DNA of 64,000 nucleotides from an uncultured Draconibacterium sp. Its GTDB lineage: Bacteria; Bacteroidota; Bacteroidia; Bacteroidales; Prolixibacteraceae. A model generated the notes under the pieces. It was not told the origin of the DNA. It did not search any database and saw only the letters and a list, made by a program, of their open reading frames with translations. Shown in pieces: positions 36,419 through 45,344 of the stretch. How positions within the stretch are numbered: the first letter of the stretch is position 1; every line of letters starts with the position of its first letter. The position numbers and the translations under genes were made by a program. The DNA lies in assembly GCF_913060805.1 (NCBI RefSeq), contig NZ_CAJXTC010000001.1, forward strand, positions 124,001 to 188,000, written 5' to 3'.

Positions 36419-39400
36419 ATGCGAAAGATTTTTTTGATTTTAGGAATGTGCTTTGCATTACTAGGTAGTGCTTACGCGCAGCAAACGGTGACAGGGACAG
36501 TTACCGGCGATGATGGCCTCGGGATTCCCGGAGTCTCAGTAGTAGAATCGGGAACATCGAAAGGAACCATCACCGATATCGACGGTGTGTACACCATTTC
36601 AGTTGCCGACGATGCAACAATCGTATTTTCTTTTGTGGGAATGCAAACCGTTAGCGAGCCCGTTAACGGACGCTCAACAATTGATGTAACAATGGTAGAA
36701 AACCAAATTGGTTTGGAAGAAGTTGTTGTTACGGCTTTAGGTATTTCTAAAGAAAAGAAATCGTTGGGTTATGCAGTAACCGAAGTTGGTGGCGACGACA
36801 TTTCTGTTGTTAAAGACCACAACCCGGCAAACTCGTTGGTAGGTAAAGTAGCCGGTGTAGTTGTAACTCAAGGATCGGGTAGCCCGGGTAGCGGCTCGCG
36901 TGTGATCATCAGAGGTAACAACTCAATCACTGGTAACAACCAGCCATTAATCGTGGTTGATGGTGTGCCAATCGATGCTACCGGATCGAACAGTGGTGGT
37001 AGTGTTTATAACAGTACTGTAACCGGTGGTGGTATTACCGATATCAACCCTGACGATATTGAGTCGATCTCGGTATTGAAAGGACCAAACGCGGCAGCAT
37101 TGTATGGTTCGCGTGCAGGTAACGGTGTACTATTAATTACAACTAAAAAAGGTACAAAAGGTAAAGGTTTGGGAATCTCTGTAAATTCGAACATTACTTT
37201 TGATAACCCAATGTTGTTGCCCGATTACCAGAACGAATACGGTCAGGGTAGCCAGGGTAACGTACCGGGTAATGTTGAGGATTTGAAAAACTCAACAGGA
37301 TCGTGGGGACAACGTTTAGATGGCAGCAGCCAAATGTATTACACCGGAGAAGAGAGACCTTATATCGCTTATGGCGACAATGTGGAGAATTTCTTCCAAA
37401 CTGGTGCAAAATACATCAACTCTGTTGCTATTGCAGGTGCAGGCGAGAATCACTCAATTCGTTTCTCGTACACCAATAACAAAACCGAGTCGATGATTCC
37501 AAATTCAGAATTAAGAAGCCACAACTTTAACTTGCGTGGTGTAGTTGATTTGAACGAAAAATTAACTCTCGATGCGAAAGCAACTTATTTCTGGCAAGAG
37601 CTGGAGAATGCAGCTAACCAGGGATCGGAAGGTATTTTGGCTTACGTATACGATATGCCAAGAAGTGTTGATATTGAAGACCTGAAAACATATCAAAATC
37701 CTGAAGAATCACTGAATTCTATTTCTTACGGTTCGTTGGGTGCCAACCCATACTGGATGGTATACAACGATTACAGAACTGACAGAAGAGAGCGTATTCT
37801 TGGTTTCAGTAAATTAAACTACGAAATTACTCCATACTTATCGGCTTTTGCTCGTGTAGGTACCGATGTAACTATAATGAAATCAGAATCGGTAAATCAG
37901 CCGGGTCACCACTATTTTACAAGTGGTCGTTTAACATTTAGCAATACAAGAGTAACGGAAACCAATGCCGACTTCCTGTTGATGTTCAACAAAGATCTTA
38001 CTTCAGATTTAAATCTGTCGGTAAATGCCGGTGGTAACCACTCGTATCGTACATACGAATACCAAAGCATTTATGGCGAGGATTTCAAAATTCCTAGCCG
38101 CGCAACGGTTGCCAATTCAGTAACACAAACGCCGTCGTATACTCCATTACAAGAGAAAAAAGTTAACTCACTTTATTTCCAGGCTTCATTATCGTACCGC
38201 GATTTTGCTTACCTTGACGTAACAGGTCGTAACGACTGGTCGTCGACTTTACCGGCCGACAACCGCTCGTATTTCTACCCATCGGTAACTGGTTCGTTAT
38301 TGCTGAACAGTTTTATCGATCCGGATGCAGAAGTATTTAACTTATTAAAAGTTCGTTCGAGCTGGGCAAACGTTGGTAACGACACCAGTCCTTATCAGTT
38401 GTATCCTTATTATAATCTGGCAAACGATGGTTACCTGGGATTAACTCAGTTATCACGTCCGTCAACTAAACCAAACGAAGAATTATTACCTGAGAATATT
38501 GCTTCGTTCGAGATTGGTTTAGAAGCCAGCATGTTGAACAACCGTATGTTCTTCGATTTCTCGTGGTATAACATTAAAACTACCGACCAGATATTTAATG
38601 TACCGGTTCCTTCATCAACAGGATATGATTACTTCCTTGAAAATATTGGTGAAACAAGCAACAAAGGGGTTGAACTTCTTGTAGGAGGTATCCCTGTAAA
38701 AACCGATAACTTTACCTGGGAAACAAGTTTCAACTTTGCTAAAAACAACAACGAACTTGTTGAATTAACTGAAGACCTTGATAGCTACGTATTCAACTCA
38801 ACCAACTCGGGTAACCTGCGTTTACAGGCAACAGTTGGTGGTGGTTACGGCGATTTATACGGTACAACCTGGAGAACCAACGATGCCGGCCAAGTTGTAG
38901 TAGATGCAAACGGTCGCCCATTGGCTTCAACCGATATGGTTTACCTGGGTAACTCGCAACCCGACTGGACAGGTGGTTTTACCAATACCTTTACTTATAA
39001 AAACCTTTCATTGCGCTTCCTTATCGACGCGCGTGTTGGTGGTAAAATTTACTCGCAAACCAATGCTGCTTTGGTTAGCAGTGGTGTAGTAACAGAAACA
39101 CTTCAATACCGCGAAGAAGGAATCGTTGTTGATGGCGTTGTTTTGCAAGATGATGGTTCATACGTTCAAAACACAACTGAAATCAGTGCTCAGGATTACT
39201 GGGGATCTGTATCAGGAATTGCTTCTGAATATATTTTCGATCAGACCAACGTTCGTTTGCGCGAAATGGTACTGTCGTACAATGTACCACAATCGCTAAT
39301 CAGAGATACCTTTATTCAAGGTGCTACAATTGGTTTGGTAGGACGTAACTTGTTCTTTATTTATAAAGACATTGATCACGTTGATCCGGAATCGAGCCTG

Positions 39401-39487
39401 GGAACAGGTAACAACGGACAGGGTATTTTGTCGTACAACTTACCTACTGCAAGAAGTATCGGATTTAACGTAAACATTAAATTTTAA
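36419..39487 (+). CDS. SusC/RagA family TonB-dependent outer-membrane transporter (PUL 1)
   Basis: A 1022-residue TonB-linked porin. Residues 1-21 are a signal peptide (ending AYAQQ). A carboxypeptidase-D-like regulatory domain at about 23-105 (VTGTVTGDDGLGIPGVSVVE) is followed by the plug at about 115-235 with LEEVVVTALGISKEKKSLGY and LIVVDGVPIDATGSNSGG, then the 22-strand barrel with a C-terminal Phe. SusC proteins import oligosaccharides captured by SusD. The N-terminal carboxypeptidase-like domain indicates the common SusC subtype without an anti-sigma STN domain, consistent with control by a ROK regulator. I chose ATG 36419, because the upstream frame adds 20 residues before a complete signal peptide. 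The substrate is not determinable. Confidence 0.95.
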   Translation: MRKIFLILGMCFALLGSAYAQQTVTGTVTGDDGLGIPGVSVVESGTSKGTITDIDGVYTISVADDATIVFSFVGMQTVSEPVNGRSTIDVTMVENQIGLEEVVVTALGISKEKKSLGYAVTEVGGDDISVVKDHNPANSLVGKVAGVVVTQGSGSPGSGSRVIIRGNNSITGNNQPLIVVDGVPIDATGSNSGGSVYNSTVTGGGITDINPDDIESISVLKGPNAAALYGSRAGNGVLLITTKKGTKGKGLGISVNSNITFDNPMLLPDYQNEYGQGSQGNVPGNVEDLKNSTGSWGQRLDGSSQMYYTGEERPYIAYGDNVENFFQTGAKYINSVAIAGAGENHSIRFSYTNNKTESMIPNSELRSHNFNLRGVVDLNEKLTLDAKATYFWQELENAANQGSEGILAYVYDMPRSVDIEDLKTYQNPEESLNSISYGSLGANPYWMVYNDYRTDRRERILGFSKLNYEITPYLSAFARVGTDVTIMKSESVNQPGHHYFTSGRLTFSNTRVTETNADFLLMFNKDLTSDLNLSVNAGGNHSYRTYEYQSIYGEDFKIPSRATVANSVTQTPSYTPLQEKKVNSLYFQASLSYRDFAYLDVTGRNDWSSTLPADNRSYFYPSVTGSLLLNSFIDPDAEVFNLLKVRSSWANVGNDTSPYQLYPYYNLANDGYLGLTQLSRPSTKPNEELLPENIASFEIGLEASMLNNRMFFDFSWYNIKTTDQIFNVPVPSSTGYDYFLENIGETSNKGVELLVGGIPVKTDNFTWETSFNFAKNNNELVELTEDLDSYVFNSTNSGNLRLQATVGGGYGDLYGTTWRTNDAGQVVVDANGRPLASTDMVYLGNSQPDWTGGFTNTFTYKNLSLRFLIDARVGGKIYSQTNAALVSSGVVTETLQYREEGIVVDGVVLQDDGSYVQNTTEISAQDYWGSVSGIASEYIFDQTNVRLREMVLSYNVPQSLIRDTFIQGATIGLVGRNLFFIYKDIDHVDPESSLGTGNNGQGILSYNLPTARSIGFNVNIKF

Positions 39488-39492
39488 GGAGG
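39486..39492 (+). promoter_or_regulatory. Strong Shine-Dalgarno before susD (PUL 1)
   Basis: AAGGAGG overlaps the susC stop codon, 9 nt before the susD ATG. Most starts in this window lack a Shine-Dalgarno, so this strong site probably ensures high reinitiation of susD after susC. Confidence 0.7.
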
Positions 39493-39501
39493 GCCAGCAA
39501 A

Positions 39502-41196
39502 ATGAAAAATATATTAAAAATATTCGTAATGTTTATAGCGGTATTTTTGCTGAGCAATTGTACCGATGATTTCAACGAAATCAATACAAAACCGGATTCA
39601 TTTACGGTTGATGAGGTGAGTGCAAAATACTTTTTAACTACTCCTCAGTATAAATTGTATGCACCCGATCGTTACCCATACTGGCGTGCACAATTAATTC
39701 ATGCCGACCGTTATTCAGGTCAGGTTTGTTTCGGACACAGCAGCAGCTGGTGGTCAGACGAATTAGGTTACGCTTATAATAGTGGTTACACCGATGCTGC
39801 ATGGGATTGGTTATCGAGCTACATTGGCGACCTCGACAACTTTATGCGTTTGACTGCAACAGGTGGCGAATTCGAAAATGATAAAATGTACGCTATCGGC
39901 CAGATCATTAAAGGTTTATATTTCCAAATGTTTACCGACGTTTTTGGAATGGTACCTTACACCGAAGCAACAAATCCTGATATTGTTCTTCCAAAATTTG
40001 ATGAGCAAAGTGTAATTTACGAAGGAATTATTGCCGAACTGGATGAAGCTATCGCAACAATTGGCGATGCAACTTCAACCGGTGTTGCTGTTGACGATGT
40101 GGCCGACAACGACCTTTACTGTGGTGGTGACCTGCAACAGTGGAAACGTTTGGCGAACACTTTAAAACTTCGTATTGGTATGCGTGCTTATGGTGCTGCA
40201 GGTGCAGGTTTTGCTCAAAGTGCAGTTTCTTCAGCATTGAATGCAGACTTGCTTGATGGCGAAGGCGACAATATTTTAATGGAAAAAGACGAAGAGATTT
40301 CGCAATGGGGTAGCGCTTGCTACGGCGATGTTTGGTATAACTTTGGTGCCGGTTCTGACTGGACAATGAGTAAAACCATGATCGACCTGTTGCGCGATAA
40401 CAACGACCCTCGTTTAGCTGTTTATGCACAGCCTGCAGTTGGCGGTACTCAAACACTTGAGAAACCAACTGAAGGATCAGAAGTAGAGAATTTCCAAAAG
40501 CGTGTTGATTTCATTTTGGCTGTTCTTGAAGAGGCCGGAGTTGATTACACCTCAACTACTCTTGAAGACGGTAGCGTTGAAGTTACAATGCCTGAAAATA
40601 TGTACTATGTTGGGCAACCAACCCGCTTGAATGGAAAAATGAGTTCTTTCGCTCGTTACAACTTCTTCTCTAAACCAGCAGAAGTGGTTATCAATAAAAA
40701 GAACAATGGCGAAATTCGTGCTGAGTTGATTATGTCTTCAGCCGAATCATATTTCTTGCAGGCAGAAGCTGCAGTACGCGGAATTGGCTCAGGAAGTGCA
40801 CAGGACTTGTACCAGGAAGGTATTCGTCAGGCAATGAAATTGTGGGGTGTTAGCGATGCTGATATCGATACTTACTTGGCTAACGAAGATATGGCAATGT
40901 TAACTGGCACCGAGGAAGAAAACCTGGAGAAAATTGCATCGCAACGTTGGATTGCTGCATTTACTGATGGTTTTGAAGCCTGGTCGATCGTTCGCGATAT
41001 GGGATACCCTGCAGAACTTGCAGCCGGTGTTCAGGATGGTGATATTTTTGGCCTTGGTGATATTAACGGAAATTACCCAACACGTATGCGTTACGGTAAT
41101 AGTGTTATCAACACCAATGGTGACAATTATAGTGCAGCAGTTGCCGTTCAGGGACCTGATGTACAAAACACAAAATTATGGTGGGCAAAACAGTAA
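39502..41196 (+). CDS. SusD/RagB family outer-membrane glycan-binding lipoprotein (PUL 1)
   Basis: A 564-residue lipoprotein. MKNILKIFVMFIAVFLLSNC is a type II signal with the lipidated Cys20. The protein is largely helical, with TPR-like repeats (GQIIKGLYFQMFTDVFGMVP, RLANTLKLRIGMRAYGAAGA, SYFLQAEAAVRGIGSGSAQD) matching the SusD-like_2 branch. It caps the SusC barrel and presents glycan to it. It follows SusC by 14 bp and ends the transcript at the terminator at 41238. No glycosidase follows on this strand, so the locus is a minimal susCD pair as far as this window shows. Confidence 0.93.
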   Translation: MKNILKIFVMFIAVFLLSNCTDDFNEINTKPDSFTVDEVSAKYFLTTPQYKLYAPDRYPYWRAQLIHADRYSGQVCFGHSSSWWSDELGYAYNSGYTDAAWDWLSSYIGDLDNFMRLTATGGEFENDKMYAIGQIIKGLYFQMFTDVFGMVPYTEATNPDIVLPKFDEQSVIYEGIIAELDEAIATIGDATSTGVAVDDVADNDLYCGGDLQQWKRLANTLKLRIGMRAYGAAGAGFAQSAVSSALNADLLDGEGDNILMEKDEEISQWGSACYGDVWYNFGAGSDWTMSKTMIDLLRDNNDPRLAVYAQPAVGGTQTLEKPTEGSEVENFQKRVDFILAVLEEAGVDYTSTTLEDGSVEVTMPENMYYVGQPTRLNGKMSSFARYNFFSKPAEVVINKKNNGEIRAELIMSSAESYFLQAEAAVRGIGSGSAQDLYQEGIRQAMKLWGVSDADIDTYLANEDMAMLTGTEEENLEKIASQRWIAAFTDGFEAWSIVRDMGYPAELAAGVQDGDIFGLGDINGNYPTRMRYGNSVINTNGDNYSAAVAVQGPDVQNTKLWWAKQ

Positions 41197-41237
41197 CGAG
41201 ACTGTTTTCGCAACCGATTAATTAGTTTGGTTAGGTT

Positions 41238-41275
41238 AAACCGTCGTTCATTGATTTGAACGGCGGTTTTTTTTG
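41238..41275 (+). terminator. Rho-independent terminator of PUL 1
   Basis: AAACCGTCGTTCA (41238-41250) pairs with TGAACGGCGGTTT (41257-41269), with two G-T pairs, followed by eight T. It lies 41 bp after the susD stop. Confidence 0.85.
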
Positions 41276-41359
41276 TTTAACGCTTAAGGGTATTTCTGCA
41301 GTTAATTGTCAGGAATAAAACGACGGTTAGATTTTTTACATAGATAAAGCGTTTGATTA

Positions 41360-41510
41360 GCGAACCGCCGGTGATTGGATCGGCGGTTCATTTAATACCG
41401 GCAAAACAGACAGATTAAAACAATAAAACAATGCAGAAAAGCATCTAATTCTATTACTCGGGGTAATAGAGTGAGTAAAAAAGAAAGGGCAGTAATTACT
41501 GCCCTTTCGA
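41360..41510. repeat. Hairpins in the susD-GH109 gap
   Basis: The 335-bp gap at 41197-41531 has no gene. Besides the susD terminator it holds GAACCGCCG/CGGCGGTTC (41362-41388), which resembles the terminator stem, and the perfect palindrome GAAAGGGCAG/CTGCCCTTTC (41483-41508), scored separately as a terminator. The remaining DNA is AT-rich and unremarkable. Confidence 0.5.
41475..41510 (-). terminator. Rho-independent terminator of the GH109-like gene
   Basis: On the minus strand the perfect palindrome GAAAGGGCAGTAATTACTGC, continuing CCTTTC, is followed by a TTTTTT tract. It is 22 bp after the stop of the minus-strand gene at 41532. Confidence 0.75.
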
Positions 41511-41531
41511 TTATATTGTTGTTTCTTGTTT

Positions 41532-43022
41532 TTAGATATCCAGCTGTCCTTCAGCGTTGGCGTTGGTCAGGTTGCGCACTTTAGTAGTTCCGCCACCTGT
41601 CAAAGTAAGTTCTACCGGTTTATTGGTTTTCCAGGCGCCGCGTGTAAAATCGGGTACTTCAATAGGTGCCGATCCGTTGGCGATCGACCACTCGCTTAAC
41701 GGAGTCAAAGAACTCCAGGCTGCTGCATCGTAAACATCCATGTCAACAGGCAGTCCATTACGCAGGCAATCGATTAGGCGCCAGTCCATAATAAAGTCCA
41801 TTCCACCGTGTCCACCAACTTGTTTGGCCATTTCGCCAACACGTTTTACAATTTCAGGTTCGTATTTTATGCGCAGTTCTTCCATTTCCGCTTCACTAAC
41901 TGCTTCGTGCCCAAAAGCAATGTGTTGCAACGGATATTTTTGGGCAAAACATTTCGTTCCGCTCAGCATATGAATACGCGAGTAGGGACGGGGAGAAGAA
42001 ACATCGTGCTGGATAAGGATTGTGCGACCTTTGTTGGTGCGTATCATTTGCATATCCATGTTGCCGCGCATGTCCATTCCAACAAATTTTTCGAAAAACG
42101 GATCTTCCTTGGCTTTTTCTTCAATACGTTTTTTTAGCGTAAAATCTTCCGAGATCATCGCTGTCAGGTAATCCATTTTATCGCCACGGTTGATGTTCAT
42201 CGCCTGGCAAATCGGTCCCAATCCATGTGTTGGGTAAACATTTGCTTTTCGCTGGTTTTCGTATAAACGCCACATTTTTGTGTAGGCGCCATCCGTCATT
42301 TTTTCATCCTGTGGCTTGTTAAAATGCCAGTAGTCCAAATCGTGTATATAAGCACCTTCGCCATGAATTAAATCGCCAAAAACTCCCTGGCGAACCATGT
42401 TCAGTGTCAGTAATTCAAAAAAGTCGTAACAACAGTTTTCAAGTATAACGCAGTGCTTTTTAGTGCGTTCTGAGGTTTCCACCATTTGCCAGCATTCGTC
42501 CATCGTTTTGGCTGCCGAAACTTCAAGTGCTGCATGTGCACCACCTTCCATGGCTGCCAGTCCAACAGGTACGTGCCATTCCCATGGCGTAGCGGTGTAT
42601 ACCAGGTCGCAAAGGCCACTGTCGCATAATTTTTTAAACTCGTGTTCGTCGCCAACAAACTCTTTGGCTTTTGGTAAGCCGGCATCGCTAAGTATTTTCT
42701 GAGCACCATCAACAGCAGCCTGGCGGATATCGCACAAGGCTACAATTTCAACACCGTCAATAAAAGTCATTCGTTGTACTGCGCCCGATCCGCGGTCGCC
42801 AATTCCCACAAAACCAATGCGTACTTTATCGAGTTTTGGCGCGGCATAACCACACATGTTAAACTGTTGCGGATTGTTGTTTACGGCAGCATCTTTTATG
42901 AATTGCATGGCCGATGGCTCAGCTTGTGGCTGGCTCTGACTGCACGATGTTAGTCCTCCGGCGGCGATTCCTGCGCCAACTGCACCGGTTACTTTAAAAA
43001 AATCCCTGCGATTTGTTTTCAT
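41532..43022 (-). CDS. Tat-exported GH109-like Gfo/Idh/MocA protein
   Basis: A 496-residue predicted Tat lipoprotein. NRRDFFK (Arg5-Arg6), with Cys27 in LTSC, indicates twin-arginine export and lipidation of the folded enzyme. VRIGFVGIGDRGSGAVQRM is an NAD-binding Rossmann loop, typical of Gfo/Idh/MocA proteins. ENCCYDFFELLTLNMVRQG, GEGAYIHDL and YPTHGLGPICQAM match glycoside hydrolase family 109, which uses tightly bound NAD+ to cleave alpha-N-acetylgalactosaminides by a redox mechanism. A simple oxidoreductase is the alternative. It is convergent with PUL 1 and has its own terminator. Export with a bound cofactor explains the Tat signal. The exact substrate is inferred, not shown. Confidence 0.75.
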   Translation of the reverse strand: MKTNRRDFFKVTGAVGAGIAAGGLTSCSQSQPQAEPSAMQFIKDAAVNNNPQQFNMCGYAAPKLDKVRIGFVGIGDRGSGAVQRMTFIDGVEIVALCDIRQAAVDGAQKILSDAGLPKAKEFVGDEHEFKKLCDSGLCDLVYTATPWEWHVPVGLAAMEGGAHAALEVSAAKTMDECWQMVETSERTKKHCVILENCCYDFFELLTLNMVRQGVFGDLIHGEGAYIHDLDYWHFNKPQDEKMTDGAYTKMWRLYENQRKANVYPTHGLGPICQAMNINRGDKMDYLTAMISEDFTLKKRIEEKAKEDPFFEKFVGMDMRGNMDMQMIRTNKGRTILIQHDVSSPRPYSRIHMLSGTKCFAQKYPLQHIAFGHEAVSEAEMEELRIKYEPEIVKRVGEMAKQVGGHGGMDFIMDWRLIDCLRNGLPVDMDVYDAAAWSSLTPLSEWSIANGSAPIEVPDFTRGAWKTNKPVELTLTGGGTTKVRNLTNANAEGQLDI

Positions 43023-43234
43023 TTTGGTTCAGACTTAAGAATGAGTTTTTCAATAATTGCTAAAGCACTATAAAAGAAAATATAATTATTGCAAAAGACA
43101 AGAACAACGGTCAGAAAGCAAAGACGATTATAAAATCATTCCATTTTTACTTATATTCGACATCGTATTTCGGTACCAGATCAAAAATATGTTTTACTTG
43201 AATTACTTTCTTAGTCTAACTAAAATCAATTAAC

Positions 43235-44572
43235 ATGAAACGTTTACTGTTTTTATGCGCATTCTTAACCGCTTGTTTATTGGCGGGGGCGCAGGAAAGT
43301 GTAACTAAACAAGGTTGGAATTTTGGGGCATTGCCGGCCGTAACTTTCGATACCGACCTTGGTTTTCAGTACGGCGGTTTGGTAAACCTTTATCATTATG
43401 GCGATGGCAGCCGCTATCCCAAGTACGATCATAGCATTTATCTCGAGGTATCGCGGTTTACCAAAGGAAGCGGAATTAACCGTTTTAACTACGATTCGGA
43501 CCAGCTGATTCCGGGCCTGAAGACATCGCTTGATATTAGTTACCTGAGTGATCGTGCCTACGATTTCTATGGCTTTAATGGTTACGATGCCGTTGTAAAC
43601 AAAGACTGGTACGACGATGAAACGGCAGATTACAAAACCCGGATGTTTTATAAATACGACCGTAAACTATTTCGTTTTAAAGTTGATTTGCGCGGAGATC
43701 TCGCCGGTGAAAAATTTGACTGGATTGGTGGTTTTAACCTCCTGAATTTTAAGCTCGACTACGTTGATATTGACAAGCTGAATAAAAATAAAGACGATGA
43801 AGATTTGTTGCCACCGCACAGCGAGGCTCCGGGATTATATGAAATTTACCGCGATTGGGGAATTATTTCGGATGAAGATGCCGATGGTGGTTTTGTGCCA
43901 ACCGTAAAAGCTGGTGTTGTTTACGATACCCGCGATAATGAACCCAACCCGATGAAAGGAATGTGGACTGAAGCTGTTTTGTTGGGATCGCCAGAATTTC
44001 TGGGAGGAGAGCATAGTTTTACCAAACTAACGCTTATTCACCGCCAGTATTTTACCATCATTCCAAACGATCTTTCTTTTGCCTACCGTCTGGGATATCA
44101 GACAACGCTTACCGGAAATGCTCCTTTTTACTATCAAACACAAATGATTACTTCGGGAATGAGAAGTGCTACTTCTGAAGGTTTGGGAGGCGCTAATTCA
44201 TTGCGCGGAATATTACGAAACCGTGTGGTTGGCGATGCAATTTTCTTAGGAAATGTAGAAGCCCGCTGGAAATTTGCCCGCTTTCAGTTTAAAAACAATA
44301 ACTTTTATATGGGACTAAATGCATTTGCCGATTTTGGGCGGGTAACAAAAAAGATTGATGTGGATAAATCCAATATTAATGTTCCTGCTATTTACCCAAA
44401 TCCTTTAGATAGTTATTTTGATAACGATGCTGAAGCGATGCACTATTCATTTGGTTTGGGCCTGCGCGCTGCTATGAACGAAAACTTTGTCGTTCGTTGC
44501 GATTACGGTATGGCCGCCGATGAACGCGATGGCGATTCGGGTATTTACATCGGATTACACTACTTATTTTAA
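43235..44572 (+). CDS. Omp85-like outer-membrane barrel protein without POTRA
   Basis: A 445-residue exported barrel protein. Residues 1-19 are a signal peptide (ending LAGAQ). Most of the protein is short antiparallel strands with aromatic girdle residues (AVTFDTDLGFQYGGLVNLYH, SIYLEVSRFTKGSG), ending in YIGLHYLF as outer-membrane barrels do. GLGGANSLRGILRNRVVGD has the loop-6 RG motif of the bacterial surface antigen (Omp85 superfamily) domain. There is no room for a POTRA domain, so it is a barrel-only member, perhaps an outer-membrane enzyme or channel of the patatin-barrel or TamA-remnant type. It precedes the lipoprotein-kinase operon by 130 bp and may share its control. Confidence 0.75.
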   Translation: MKRLLFLCAFLTACLLAGAQESVTKQGWNFGALPAVTFDTDLGFQYGGLVNLYHYGDGSRYPKYDHSIYLEVSRFTKGSGINRFNYDSDQLIPGLKTSLDISYLSDRAYDFYGFNGYDAVVNKDWYDDETADYKTRMFYKYDRKLFRFKVDLRGDLAGEKFDWIGGFNLLNFKLDYVDIDKLNKNKDDEDLLPPHSEAPGLYEIYRDWGIISDEDADGGFVPTVKAGVVYDTRDNEPNPMKGMWTEAVLLGSPEFLGGEHSFTKLTLIHRQYFTIIPNDLSFAYRLGYQTTLTGNAPFYYQTQMITSGMRSATSEGLGGANSLRGILRNRVVGDAIFLGNVEARWKFARFQFKNNNFYMGLNAFADFGRVTKKIDVDKSNINVPAIYPNPLDSYFDNDAEAMHYSFGLGLRAAMNENFVVRCDYGMAADERDGDSGIYIGLHYLF

Positions 44573-44616
44573 TCGTTTCGGTCGGTTATCATTTTGCTGC
44601 TGAGCGGTAGTTTTTT

Positions 44617-44647
44617 ATCTCAACGACAAAAAGCCGCATCTCAACGA
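44617..44647 (+). promoter_or_regulatory. Two perfect 10-bp direct repeats (candidate LytTR operator)
   Basis: ATCTCAACGA occurs at 44617-44626 and 44638-44647, start-to-start 21 bp, with AAAA following both copies. Two direct repeats about two helical turns apart upstream of a LytTR-regulator operon are the pattern known for LytTR-domain binding, and the complement TCGTTGAGAT has the GTT core of such sites. The pair ends 9 bp before the -33 box of the promoter at 44657. It probably mediates autoregulation. Confidence 0.6.
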
Positions 44648-44656
44648 AAAAATTCT

Positions 44657-44684
44657 TTTGGGCAACTAAAGTCCTGTAAATTTG
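44657..44684 (+). promoter_or_regulatory. Promoter of the lipoprotein-kinase-LytTR operon
   Basis: TTTG (44657-44660), a 16-bp spacer and TAAATTTG (44677-44684) match the Bacteroidota consensus well. The predicted start is about 12 nt before the ATG at 44703. Confidence 0.6.
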
Positions 44685-44702
44685 AGTAGAAATTAAAAAA
44701 TC

Positions 44703-45344
44703 ATGAAAATGAAAACACGTAATATTCTACTCTTTGCAACCATTACCCTGCTGTTATCGGGGTGTGTTGTTTTCTCATTTTACCCATTGTATACCGAAAG
44801 TGATTTGTTTGAAAACGATTTGCTGTTGGGCGAATGGCTGGAAGACGAAAATCCGGATATTGTTCTTAATGGAGAAAACGATGTATGGAAATTCACACAT
44901 CCGTTTCTTGGCGATGAAAAAGATAGAGTAAGAGACAAAAAACGATATGCACTCACGCTTACGTCAAATGATGATGGCGAAGTGAAAGAATCGAAATTTG
45001 AAGTGCATGTAATTAAACTGGCCGACGAGTATTTCCTTGATTTTTACACCGAAGATTATGGCGGTACGGAAAATGTCACTTTAGCCGATTTACATCTGGT
45101 TCCGGTTCACACTTTTGCCAAATTAACCGTTGCTGAGGATAAGCTCGAGATCCGTTGGTTCGATCCTGATTGGCTGGAAGATCTGATAAAGGAAAACAAA
45201 ATTAGGATTCATCATGAGGACAACGGCGATTTTATTTTGCTCACCGCCAAACCGAAAGAATTACAAAAATTTGTAAGCAAATATGTGGATTCGGAAGAAG
45301 CTTTTGAAGATGGATTAGACGTAGAGTTATTTCGGAAAAAATGA
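44703..45344 (+). CDS. Lipoprotein of unknown function in LytS-type operon
   Basis: I do not recognise a family. The 213-residue protein begins with a type II signal (NILLFATITLLLSGC, Cys21). The mature part has FSFYPLYTESDLFENDLLLG and GEWLEDENPDIVLNGENDVW, strand-rich and acidic, resembling beta-clip or lipocalin-like small-molecule-binding lipoproteins, but no motif is diagnostic. It is probably anchored in the outer or inner membrane leaflet. Its stop overlaps the start of the histidine kinase (ATGA, 4 bp), implying translational coupling and a functional link: it could present a signal to the kinase. Start ATG 44703 is preceded by a proper promoter. Confidence 0.7.
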   Translation: MKMKTRNILLFATITLLLSGCVVFSFYPLYTESDLFENDLLLGEWLEDENPDIVLNGENDVWKFTHPFLGDEKDRVRDKKRYALTLTSNDDGEVKESKFEVHVIKLADEYFLDFYTEDYGGTENVTLADLHLVPVHTFAKLTVAEDKLEIRWFDPDWLEDLIKENKIRIHHEDNGDFILLTAKPKELQKFVSKYVDSEEAFEDGLDVELFRKK

